Notes under the pieces: model-generated
What the model was told of the DNA's origin: nothing
Database searches by the model: none
The model's input: only the letters and a program-made list of their open reading frames with translations
Translations under genes and position numbers: made by a program
Shown here: positions 9,982 to 18,564 of the stretch, in pieces
How positions within the stretch are numbered: the first letter of the stretch is position 1
Layout: each line of letters opens with the position of its first letter
Source of the DNA: Bacteroidota bacterium
Lineage (GTDB): Bacteria; Bacteroidota; Ignavibacteria; UBA10030; UBA8401
Length of the DNA: 64,000 bases
Direction: 5' to 3'
Assembly (NCBI GenBank): GCA_041658205.1
Contig: JBBAAO010000001.1
Coordinates: 1,054,001 to 1,118,000 of the forward strand

Positions 9982-10316
9982 AGGAATGCCTTTCAGATGT
10001 TTGAGAGATTTGGTCAGCAATGGTTGAGAAGTTAATCTATTTGTATTCCAGATTCAATTAAATTCATTCTTCGTAATCCTGTGAATAAAGCAAGAAGGGA
10101 TATAATTGTATGTATGAGAGAAATCGAAAAAATAATTGTCCAAAGTCTACCTTTATAAGTCGACAACAGCAATACCGTGAATCTGGTATATTGAAAGAAT
10201 TGGTTTTTAATGCTCAGCAAAGGTGAATTTTGGATAGTTACTTCAGTGGTTTAGGAAATCCAAATTAAGGGACTGTTATATAGATTATCGGTCCAAGATT
10301 CTGTAAATTTTATTCA
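9982..10316. other. Divergent intergenic region, 335 bases
   Basis: It separates the minus-strand M16 peptidase from the plus-strand kinase lipoprotein and must contain both promoters. It is A+T-rich. I see no convincing consensus promoter, palindrome or RNA gene. The only open frame (10032-10220, minus) starts with TTG, has no ribosome binding site and resembles no known protein. Confidence 0.7.
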
Positions 10317-13300
10317 ATGAACATTGCTAGAGAATTCTCATCAATAAATACTTCCATTATCAGATTAATCTGTGCGGCACTTGTTTTTGGGGCTTTTTCT
10401 TGCACTTCAAAAACAAATAACGAGAGACCATATCCATCCGAAATAACTACATGGTATCGGCAAGCAACGGTCGATCTCGGCGCCCGGATCATTATGTTTT
10501 CCCCAGACGATGGTATTGCAATCTCCCGCGGAATGGGGAAAGAAGTGAAAGGGAAGGTATATCGATTTCACAAGGGACAATGGTTACCGTTTTATGAATA
10601 TCCGTATTCTGACTATCCTTTAATTGCAGGATCTGATTCTATCGATGTTTGGACAGTGAATCATCGCACACATGAGGGTGCTTACCAACCTATTCAATCA
10701 ACATTTCTGCATGGAGTTCGCAAAGAAGTACCAATTCCAAAAATAATGTGGGATGATATTGATTATGTCATGTTCAAAGGAATTCATCGTTATTCTGATG
10801 GGACAGCATGGATGGTTGGACAACAGGGACACATCCTTCATTATGACGGAGGGAAATGGAAAGAAGTGGAAAGTCCCCTTATCAATCCCAATCGAACAAC
10901 GGCATATGATGGGGACCTAAACGATGTTGTCATGACATCAAAAAACAGCGGATGGGCTGTGGGAAGAAATGGAGTCATTATTCGATATGATAATACACGC
11001 TGGGAAAAAATTGAGTCTCCAACAAACCAGACGTTACAAAAAATATCGATGGTGAACGATTCCACAGGATGGGCAGTTGGAAATAGCGGGACGATTTTGA
11101 TTTGCAGAAATTATCAATGGCAAAAAGTTTCGATCGATATTCGTGAACAATTGTTCTCTGTTTTTACTCTTGATGAGCAGCGTGCTTGGATCGTTGGAAA
11201 TAATTCCACGTTGTTATCGTATGATGGCAGTTCTTGGAGACAGGACGAGTCAATAAAAAATTACGATGATTTGTTCTCAGATATTTCAGTTGTGAAAGAT
11301 TCGGCAGGCAAATTCCATTTGTGGGTGATTGGGAACCAGGGAATTTATACCACGTCTCAATCGCTGGGATTTTCTTTTACAGATATTACGAATCAGGCAG
11401 GTCTTCGTCGGGCTGGGAAACTTGCTCATTTCTTTTTTCGCAGTAATCAGTATTTTCCCGATCTGCTGGTGGCGAACGATGGTGGAACGAGCCTTTTGTA
11501 TGAAAATAACGGTTCGGATCTCTTTTCGGATGTTACTTCTGAAACAAATCTTCTTGCAGCACCACGCGATGCAATGACAATGGCGGTTGGTGATGTAAAT
11601 AACGACGGAGAAGACGATATTCTTCAATTGGTTGACAATCGAAATTTCAAATTTTATCTCGGTACAACGGCAGGGGGTTTTCGAGATTTCTCCGAGCGTT
11701 CCATGTTGAACTTTGCTGAGATAAATCCTCTTGTACCCAACAGTGCAAAATTTGTCGACTTGAATAATGACGGGAATCTCGATTTGTATATTTCCAATTA
11801 CGATCTTCCGGATCAGATATTTCTCGGTGACGGTTCAGGAACATTCTCTGTCGTTACAACGGAAACAGGAATTAACAAGGTGCTCAACCATGCATCCTAT
11901 GGAGCAGTATTTGGAGATTTTAATAACGATCGACTGACCGATATTTTTATTCCATATTATGTCAGCAGCAAAACAAAATTCTTCAGTCTTTTTTTGAACA
12001 ACGGTGGAATGAGGTTTTCGGAGAAGGATGACTCTCTATTTTACTCACAAACCGATCTTTCTCCGACGGCGATTGCCCTCTCCGATTTTAATAATGATGG
12101 AAATATTGATTTGTTCATCCATAGTCAAAAAATTCCACCAATGGTATGGACTAATTATGGAAACGGATCTTTTAAGGATGTTTCACAACAGGCAGGATTT
12201 ACGCAATTGATAAATCATCCGGAACCGATAAATGGAATTGTAGGAACAGGAGATGTGAACAATGACGGATGGGTTGACATCTTTGCCGGATCGAAACTTT
12301 TTCTGAATTCTCCCCAGTTCACATTTTCGGAAGTTTCGGAACGCGTTGGTATCCAGTTTGTCGGTACACCATCGCTTTCGGATATTGATGATGACGGAGA
12401 TCTGGATATGTTTATCGGAAGTTCACGCGCTTCGCTTGGTAAAGGAGATCGGGCAGTATTGTTTCGAAATAATTTGAACGAGAAAAATTATATTAAAATA
12501 AAAATTGTTGGTGATGAATCGAACCGCTCCTCAATCGGCGCAAAAATTGTTTTGCGAAATACTAAAGGAGAAATTCAATCAAGAGTTGTCGGAAGCGGGG
12601 GGAATCAATTAACTACTCAAAATGTTAACCAGATTCATTTTGGTGTAATGCCGGATGAGAAATATTCTATTAAAATAATATTCCCATCTGGTAATATTCA
12701 AGAAAGTGCGGAAGTGTCTTCCGGTGTTATCGTCACTTTTTCAGAATCAAATTTCGTTACCGGACGGTTGATTGATTGGAGAAAATCGATTCAACGAAAT
12801 CTTTCCTTACTATCACTTTCATCAATTATCCAAAAATGCATCTCACTCGGCGTTGTTTTATGGATCATATTTATTATTGGTAGGAAAATCGGGGCACAAA
12901 AAATTATGTCCAGATGGTATTTCGTTGTAAGCGTTGTGATCTTGTTTTTGATATTGGTGCATATCAGTGTGTATGAATCCGAAATTGCCTCAACAACTAT
13001 TGCGTTTCTTGGCACTTCCGGAATTTCCGTCATCTTTTTATTCCTCGGACATTCAATCCTGAAAAAACGTGAAGCATCATTTATCTCTCATTATAGACTA
13101 ATGGAACTTCTCGGTTCAGGTGGGATGGGAAAGGTTTATAAAGCAATCGATACGAATACCAAACAGATTGTTGCTTTAAAAGTATTGAATCCCGAATTGT
13201 TGAAGGATCCAGAAAACCGACGCCGACTCTCTGCCGAAGGGCATATGCTTGCATCGTTCAATCATCCGAACATTGTTAAAGTATTTGAAATTGGCGAATC

Positions 13301-13874
13301 GAGCGAACGAGGATATATTGCAATGGAATATCTTAACGGGGGAACGTTGCGCGAACGATTGGAGAAAGAACATCCACTTTCGATCCATGAGATCAAGCGA
13401 TATCTTCTTCAAGTATGCGATGGATTATCGGAAGTGCATGGAAACGATATTATTCACCGCGATCTGAAAACAGGAAATTTAATGCTCGGTGCTGACGGAA
13501 ATCTTCGTATTATGGACTTTGGATTATCTAAATCGCCATTGGTAACAACAATGACATCGCTCGGCACTGTGTTGGGAACGCTTGGATACGTAGCGCCGGA
13601 ACAAGTGACCAGTTTGAATGTAGACCGGCGAACCGATATCTTCTCTTTGGGCGTGGTCATGTATGAATTGCTGACGAAAGAATTACCATTCAAAGGGGAG
13701 AATGAGATTGCTCTGATTCATTCTATCTTCAATACGGTTCCGCCATCTCCGTCACATCTGAGGGATGGTCTTCCGGGTGGATGGGATGAGATTGTTGCGA
13801 AATGTCTGGCAAAAGATATGAACGATCGGTTCGCCACAACCGATGAAGTAAAAACTAAAATTCAACATTTGTAA
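10317..13874 (+). CDS. FG-GAP/ASPIC-UnbV lipoprotein fused to cytoplasmic Ser/Thr protein kinase
   Basis: 1185 residues. N-terminal lipoprotein-type signal (LVFGAFSC, probable lipidation Cys near residue 29). Residues ~60-350 hold YCF48-like strands (GWAVGRNGVIIRYD, GWAVGNSGTI). Residues ~380-720 hold six calcium-loop FG-GAP/VCBS repeats of the DxNNDGxxD type. An ASPIC/UnbV domain follows (SNRSSIGAKIVLRN, GSGGNQLTTQ, HFG, PSG). Three membrane helices lie at about residues 838-925. A complete protein kinase occupies about 926-1185: GSGGMGKVYKA, ALKVL lysine, RRLSAEGHML glutamate, HRDLKTGN, MDFGLSK, GTLGYVAPEQ. All catalytic residues are present. Three helices place the ectodomain outside and the kinase inside. 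The next gene, 25 bases on, is a sigma54 activator. The parts are well known; I do not know this exact combination as a described family. Confidence 0.9.
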   Translation: MNIAREFSSINTSIIRLICAALVFGAFSCTSKTNNERPYPSEITTWYRQATVDLGARIIMFSPDDGIAISRGMGKEVKGKVYRFHKGQWLPFYEYPYSDYPLIAGSDSIDVWTVNHRTHEGAYQPIQSTFLHGVRKEVPIPKIMWDDIDYVMFKGIHRYSDGTAWMVGQQGHILHYDGGKWKEVESPLINPNRTTAYDGDLNDVVMTSKNSGWAVGRNGVIIRYDNTRWEKIESPTNQTLQKISMVNDSTGWAVGNSGTILICRNYQWQKVSIDIREQLFSVFTLDEQRAWIVGNNSTLLSYDGSSWRQDESIKNYDDLFSDISVVKDSAGKFHLWVIGNQGIYTTSQSLGFSFTDITNQAGLRRAGKLAHFFFRSNQYFPDLLVANDGGTSLLYENNGSDLFSDVTSETNLLAAPRDAMTMAVGDVNNDGEDDILQLVDNRNFKFYLGTTAGGFRDFSERSMLNFAEINPLVPNSAKFVDLNNDGNLDLYISNYDLPDQIFLGDGSGTFSVVTTETGINKVLNHASYGAVFGDFNNDRLTDIFIPYYVSSKTKFFSLFLNNGGMRFSEKDDSLFYSQTDLSPTAIALSDFNNDGNIDLFIHSQKIPPMVWTNYGNGSFKDVSQQAGFTQLINHPEPINGIVGTGDVNNDGWVDIFAGSKLFLNSPQFTFSEVSERVGIQFVGTPSLSDIDDDGDLDMFIGSSRASLGKGDRAVLFRNNLNEKNYIKIKIVGDESNRSSIGAKIVLRNTKGEIQSRVVGSGGNQLTTQNVNQIHFGVMPDEKYSIKIIFPSGNIQESAEVSSGVIVTFSESNFVTGRLIDWRKSIQRNLSLLSLSSIIQKCISLGVVLWIIFIIGRKIGAQKIMSRWYFVVSVVILFLILVHISVYESEIASTTIAFLGTSGISVIFLFLGHSILKKREASFISHYRLMELLGSGGMGKVYKAIDTNTKQIVALKVLNPELLKDPENRRRLSAEGHMLASFNHPNIVKVFEIGESSERGYIAMEYLNGGTLRERLEKEHPLSIHEIKRYLLQVCDGLSEVHGNDIIHRDLKTGNLMLGADGNLRIMDFGLSKSPLVTTMTSLGTVLGTLGYVAPEQVTSLNVDRRTDIFSLGVVMYELLTKELPFKGENEIALIHSIFNTVPPSPSHLRDGLPGGWDEIVAKCLAKDMNDRFATTDEVKTKIQHL

Positions 13875-13899
13875 TTCATCATTCATTATTGTTTTTCAC

Positions 13900-15618
13900 A
13901 TGTCTGACCTTCGACAAAAATATCAAAAACTGCTCGGCGATTCCATGAGTCAACTCTCATCCGAGTTTATGGAGTTGACGACTCTGCTTAAATCATCTCA
14001 CGTTGATTCTGATGTAGCAAAAAAAGTAGATAAACTATTCAAAATGTTGATGGATGCAAACCGCAGGCAAAATAGTGAAACGAATATAATGTTCGACCAG
14101 ATGGAGAAGTTGGAAAAATCGATTGAGCAAATCTCCGAAGCGAAGCGGCAATTCGAAGTATTGTATTCGTCCGGAATTTTGTTTTCGTCGGAAACGGAAA
14201 TGCGTTCGTTGATGGAGAAGGCGATAACAACCGTTGTGAAAGAATTGAGGGCGGATCAAGGATTTATTGTGTTAGCTGATGAGAGTGGAGCAACAGAATC
14301 GGTGGTATCATGCAATATGGATCCCGAAAAAAACCCCGAAGCGAAAGAAATGAGTTCCACTGTTATTCGGAATACAATTACCAAATCTGAGCCAACCCAA
14401 TTTCCACAATTTGATCAAAAATTTTCAAAACAGAACAGTATTATTCGATTGGGCATCACTGCTGCAATGTGCGTTCCTTTGGTGGCAAAAGATAAAGTGT
14501 TTGGTGCTGTCTATCTGGACAGGCGAAATAAAGAAAAAGCATTTACGGAAGCAGATTTAGTCTACCTTCTTTCCTTTGCCCGACAGATTGTTCGGGGATT
14601 TGAAATATCTATTGAGATTACATCGCTGGAGAAAAAGCTTGTTGCTGAAACTGTGATGAAATTTGAGGACCTTCGAAAGGACTTGAAGTGTAAAGATATT
14701 ATTGGCTCCAGCAAAAAATTGTTTGATGTCCTGAAGATAGCATCGAAAATTGCTCCCACTGATGCCAGTGTAATTCTTTATGGTGAAAATGGAACAGGAA
14801 AAGATCTGCTGGCACATGTCCTTCACCACAACAGTAGAAGGTCGAGCGGATCGTTAGTAACAATCAATTGCGGAGCAATTCCAAACGATCTACTTGAATC
14901 AGAACTATTCGGTTATGAAAGCGGGGCATTCACTGGCGCCACAAAATCAAAACCAGGAAAAATTGAACTTGCCAACGGTGGAACATTATTTCTTGACGAG
15001 ATTGGTGAACTGAATGTCAATCTTCAAGCGAAACTTCTGCGAGTTATTCAGACAAGAGAATTCGAGCGTCTGGGGAGCGTGCAATCCAAAAAAATTGACG
15101 TTCGAATTATAGTTGCAACGAATCGAAATATTCCGGAAATGGTTGCAGCTGGAAGTTTTCGTGAAGATCTCTATTACCGCTTAAAAGTGATTGAGTTGAC
15201 GATGCCTCCGCTGCGCGAACGAAGGGAAGATGTCGCCGAGCTCTCCAAATACTTTACGCAGAAATATTCCAATGGAAAATTGATCGAAATTTCTTCTGAT
15301 GCCATGAATGTGTTAGAAAGTTATGTCTATCCCGGCAACGTACGCGAATTGGATAATATTATTCAACGGGCTGTTGTCTTGATGAAAAGTGATGTCATTG
15401 AAGTGTGGGACCTTCCGCCGGAAATCATCGAAGAGGAAAAATCCGAACCGATCGTTGCCGGAGGGAAATCGTTGGAAGAAGCTGAAACGGAATTCCGAAA
15501 ATTATACATTCTTCGAGTACTCCGAGCTGCGAAATCAAAATCCGAAGCAGCTCAAATGCTTGGAGTAAACCGCACACACTTCTATAAATTATTAGCTCAA
15601 TTAGGAATTGAAATCTAA
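13900..15618 (+). CDS. GAF-domain sigma54-dependent transcriptional activator
   Basis: 572 residues. Residues 1-85 are a predicted coiled coil, ~85-235 a GAF domain (QGFIVLADESG, MCVPLVAKDKVFGAVYLDRR), ~265-500 the AAA+ sigma54-interaction domain with Walker A GENGTGKD, ESELFGYESGAFTGA (the sigma54-contacting loop), Walker B TLFLDEIGEL and the arginine-finger segment FREDLYYRLKV. The C-terminus has a Fis-type helix-turn-helix (SKSEAAQMLGVNRTHFYKLL). It opens sigma54 promoters with ATP. There is no receiver domain, so activation must come through GAF ligand binding, protein contact or phosphorylation; the Ser/Thr kinase that ends 25 bases upstream is the obvious candidate. That link is inferred from adjacency. 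Confidence 0.93.
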   Translation: MSDLRQKYQKLLGDSMSQLSSEFMELTTLLKSSHVDSDVAKKVDKLFKMLMDANRRQNSETNIMFDQMEKLEKSIEQISEAKRQFEVLYSSGILFSSETEMRSLMEKAITTVVKELRADQGFIVLADESGATESVVSCNMDPEKNPEAKEMSSTVIRNTITKSEPTQFPQFDQKFSKQNSIIRLGITAAMCVPLVAKDKVFGAVYLDRRNKEKAFTEADLVYLLSFARQIVRGFEISIEITSLEKKLVAETVMKFEDLRKDLKCKDIIGSSKKLFDVLKIASKIAPTDASVILYGENGTGKDLLAHVLHHNSRRSSGSLVTINCGAIPNDLLESELFGYESGAFTGATKSKPGKIELANGGTLFLDEIGELNVNLQAKLLRVIQTREFERLGSVQSKKIDVRIIVATNRNIPEMVAAGSFREDLYYRLKVIELTMPPLRERREDVAELSKYFTQKYSNGKLIEISSDAMNVLESYVYPGNVRELDNIIQRAVVLMKSDVIEVWDLPPEIIEEEKSEPIVAGGKSLEEAETEFRKLYILRVLRAAKSKSEAAQMLGVNRTHFYKLLAQLGIEI

Positions 15619-15656
15619 TAAAGCCGTTGCAAAAAACTGCGCTCAAAAACCATCTC

Positions 15657-15695
15657 GGAAGTTGAGCCTTAACTTCCTGTCGCTTTTAAGCGACA
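15657..15695 (+). other. Two adjacent hairpins after sigma54 activator
   Basis: GGAAGTT (15657-15663) pairs with AACTTCC (15671-15677), and immediately after, TGTCGCTT (15678-15685) pairs with AAGCGACA (15688-15695). No T-run follows, so a factor-independent terminator is not supported; the pair may be a 3' processing or weak termination signal between the activator and the receiver fragment. Confidence 0.5.
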
Positions 15696-15848
15696 TGTAT
15701 TCCCCTTCAATCTGTTTCTAACCTGCGACACTCTGCTTGCAAGTAAAAAATCTCCATTAAATTCAGGGAAAAACGAACCTAATTTTTAAGATCTTTGGAA
15801 CACCATTTGTATTACCATCTAAAAATTGAATACCAACTATGGAATTTT

Positions 15849-16037
15849 ATGCAGGAAAATATCCTCATTATTGATAAAAACACAATTGAACTTCGACGAC
15901 TTCGAGAAGTCTTAACCCGTGAAGGTTTCGGAGTTATGACGGCGACAGATAGTACTATGGCAAAACAGATATGTGAACAGATTCCAGTAAAATTTATTTT
16001 AGGGGAAGCCGAATTGCTCGGTTTTGGGAAAAAATAA
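15849..16037 (+). CDS. Truncated receiver-like protein (62 residues)
   Basis: From the ATG at 15849 the protein resembles the first half of a CheY-like receiver: NILIIDKNTIELRRLREVL followed by FGVMTATDS and QIPVKFIL. The position where other receivers have the phospho-acceptor Asp reads LGEAELLGF, so the Asp is replaced by Gly with Glu next to it, and the protein stops there, lacking the last two beta strands, the Thr and the Lys. An in-frame TTG at 15795 would give 18 more unrelated residues. It lies between the sigma54 activator and a T9SS-cargo gene, 24 bases before the latter. Either a decaying receiver gene or a small phosphorylation-independent protein; a full receiver is encoded at 22291. 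Confidence 0.55.
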   Translation: MQENILIIDKNTIELRRLREVLTREGFGVMTATDSTMAKQICEQIPVKFILGEAELLGFGKK

Positions 16038-16061
16038 AGTGCACAATTGAGGGAGAACGGT

Positions 16062-18548
16062 ATGATTCGCTTACACATCATTTCATTATTGATTTTTTCG
16101 GCAACCTTATTTTCTCAAGATCCTGGCGATGTTCATTTCGATTATCGTTTTGGAATTCCTGGTACGAGTTATTACCAAACGAAACTCTGCGTTGATCCAC
16201 GTAACGGGGATGTGTATGTCGGTGGCGATCAGTTTACACATGCAGGAACAGTGGCGGCGAAAAATATTGCAAAGTGGGTCCGTGCAACAGGAAGATGGGA
16301 AGCACTTGGATCAGGAATTATCGGAGGAAATCCTAGTCCCGAAGTAAAGGCATGGGTTGTAGATCCTCGAAACGGTGATCTTTATGTTGCCGGAGGATTT
16401 ACAACGGCAGGGGAGTTCAGCGCAAATGGATTGGCAAAATGGAACGGTACTGCCTGGTCGGCAATTTCAGGCAATAACTATCAAGGTATTACTGCAATGA
16501 CAATAAATCCAAACAATGGTGATTTGTATGTTTCTTATGGATCCGTGACAATCGCAGGTGTGAATGCGGTACGTATTGCCCGATGGGATGGGACAAAATG
16601 GAATCCGCTTGGTGCTGGAATTTCTTCATCAGTAAATACCATGATCTATGATGCCGTAACAAATGTTCTGCTTGTAGGTGGTCAGTTTAATACCCTTGAC
16701 GGGAAAATGATACGCGGACTTGCAAAATGGAATGGTACTTCGTGGGATTCCGTCGGATTTTCATTCCTGAATTCAGGCGCAACTGGAGTTGGAAACATTT
16801 ATTCTATTGCCCTGGATGGAGTGAATATTTATGTCGGTTGCAGTTATGTGAAAGTCGGTAGTAAATTGATCCCCAATCTTGCAAAATGGAACGGGTCTTC
16901 GTGGAGTGCTGTGGATTCGCTGCTCGATACAGGGATCGGAAATGTTACTGTGGTCAATGGTGAGTTGTTCGCCACGGGTGTGCATCGTCAATCTCAATCA
17001 AGTAATTCTGTAATGAGTAATTTGGCAAGATTCAGTAACGGTAAATGGGAAGGGCTTGGTATGATTTCCGGTTATGCTTCGGCGCAGATTGAAAAGATCG
17101 CATCGTATCAAAATGAAGTGATTGTGGCCGGAAGGCAGATCACCGGAGCAGGAAATGTCTCTGTAAAGAATGTTGCACGCTATTCAATGGCATCAAAAGA
17201 ATGGCTTGCTCTGAATTCACTCTCCACGCTTGGCATCGATTTAGCATACGGTCATTATGCAAAAGCGAATGGAAATCTTTTTCTGGCAGGTGAAATCCGT
17301 ATTCCAGGGTCTCCTAGTATTCAACGGTGGACAGGGTACGGCTGGGCACCAGTCGGGCGAGGATTGTATTACGGACTAGGAAGTAACGCTGAACCTTCAG
17401 CAATGACATCCGGCGATAATGGCGATGTGTATGTTGCAGGTAAAATCTCGTTTGGACTAAATACGGATAGCTCAAAAGTTATGGCAAGCAGCATTATCAA
17501 ATGGAACGGGACCACAAATAAATGGGAAGCGTTGGGAACAGGAATATTTGATAACAGTATTTATTCTCTCGTTTATCAAAATGGGAAATTATATGTTGGC
17601 GGTTCCTTTACCGTAAACAGTAACAATAAGATCAAGAATCTTGCCGTGTGGGATGGTGTCAAGTGGGATTCTATTACATCTGTCGGCGGCGTGGTGCGAA
17701 GTATTGCATTTGCTCAAAATGGTGACCTCGTGATTGGAGGTCAATTTACTTCTTTGGCAAATAATGCATCATTAAAATTTCTGGGAAAATGGAATGGAGT
17801 AAAATGGGATTCGCTTGGAATAAAACCGAATGCATCGGTGAGAAAAATCCTTTCCAAAGGTAACGCGATATTTGTAAGTGGTGATTTTACCAACATCGGT
17901 GGTAAATCCATTATCTCGCTGGCAAAATGGAATGGATCTCAATGGGATACCGTATCGTCAGCCGTGAGTCAAGTTCAGGATTTTGCATTCCAAGGGGACA
18001 CCTTGTTTGTGAGTGGAAATATTGCAGGTTTGGGGTATCAATTCAATACAGGAGTTGGATATTTTATCAATAACAGTTGGACGAAGTTGGGGAGCGGTTT
18101 TGAAAATTTTCTATGGTATGATACGAAAAGTCCTGTTGCACCTAGCAGAATATTTGTTGATGGCGGAGATGTTTGGTTCGCGGGTAATTTTAATTTCGCC
18201 GGAAATAGACCAATGCTTGGTATCGCACGATGGAACAGCGCAGCAACTATTTCCACGGTACAACGAATAGATGAAAACATACCGGCAAGGTTTACCTTGG
18301 AACAAAATTATCCCAATCCTTTTAATCCTGCCACAATAATTCGCTTTGAGATCCAAAATACAGATGCGACGACATTGAAAATTTATGACATTGTCGGGCG
18401 GGAAGTAACAACACTTGTACATGAAAAACTTAATGTGGGAACATATGAAATGAAATTCGATGCAACAAAACTTTCGACCGGAATTTATTTCTATCAGTTG
18501 CGCAGTGGCAATTTTGTTGAAACAAAAAAAATGAATTTCATTAAATAA
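16062..18548 (+). CDS. Large secreted beta-propeller protein with T9SS sorting domain
   Basis: 828 residues from the ATG at 16062, preceded by GAGGGAG. Signal peptide MIRLHIISLLIFSATLFSQ. The body consists of many ~40-50 residue repeats with the motif AKWNGTSWDSVG alternating with VYVGGxF/T strands, resembling delta-60 or kelch-like propellers. The sorting domain starts at LEQNYPNPFNPAT and ends YFYQLRSGNFVETKKMNFIK. It is expected on the cell surface after export by T9SS. The stop is 16 bases before the next T9SS-cargo gene, so both are likely co-transcribed. Ligand unknown. Confidence 0.9.
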   Translation: MIRLHIISLLIFSATLFSQDPGDVHFDYRFGIPGTSYYQTKLCVDPRNGDVYVGGDQFTHAGTVAAKNIAKWVRATGRWEALGSGIIGGNPSPEVKAWVVDPRNGDLYVAGGFTTAGEFSANGLAKWNGTAWSAISGNNYQGITAMTINPNNGDLYVSYGSVTIAGVNAVRIARWDGTKWNPLGAGISSSVNTMIYDAVTNVLLVGGQFNTLDGKMIRGLAKWNGTSWDSVGFSFLNSGATGVGNIYSIALDGVNIYVGCSYVKVGSKLIPNLAKWNGSSWSAVDSLLDTGIGNVTVVNGELFATGVHRQSQSSNSVMSNLARFSNGKWEGLGMISGYASAQIEKIASYQNEVIVAGRQITGAGNVSVKNVARYSMASKEWLALNSLSTLGIDLAYGHYAKANGNLFLAGEIRIPGSPSIQRWTGYGWAPVGRGLYYGLGSNAEPSAMTSGDNGDVYVAGKISFGLNTDSSKVMASSIIKWNGTTNKWEALGTGIFDNSIYSLVYQNGKLYVGGSFTVNSNNKIKNLAVWDGVKWDSITSVGGVVRSIAFAQNGDLVIGGQFTSLANNASLKFLGKWNGVKWDSLGIKPNASVRKILSKGNAIFVSGDFTNIGGKSIISLAKWNGSQWDTVSSAVSQVQDFAFQGDTLFVSGNIAGLGYQFNTGVGYFINNSWTKLGSGFENFLWYDTKSPVAPSRIFVDGGDVWFAGNFNFAGNRPMLGIARWNSAATISTVQRIDENIPARFTLEQNYPNPFNPATIIRFEIQNTDATTLKIYDIVGREVTTLVHEKLNVGTYEMKFDATKLSTGIYFYQLRSGNFVETKKMNFIK

Positions 18549-18564
18549 GGAGGGTGTATTTACC

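Noticed and set aside
10032..10220. Small membrane protein in the M16/kinase spacer
   Set aside because: TTG start, no ribosome binding site, no recognisable features.
15726..15741. Sigma54 -24/-12 promoter before the receiver fragment
   Set aside because: The -12 half (TTGCA) is perfect, but the -24 half reads CGACACT and lacks the invariant GG.
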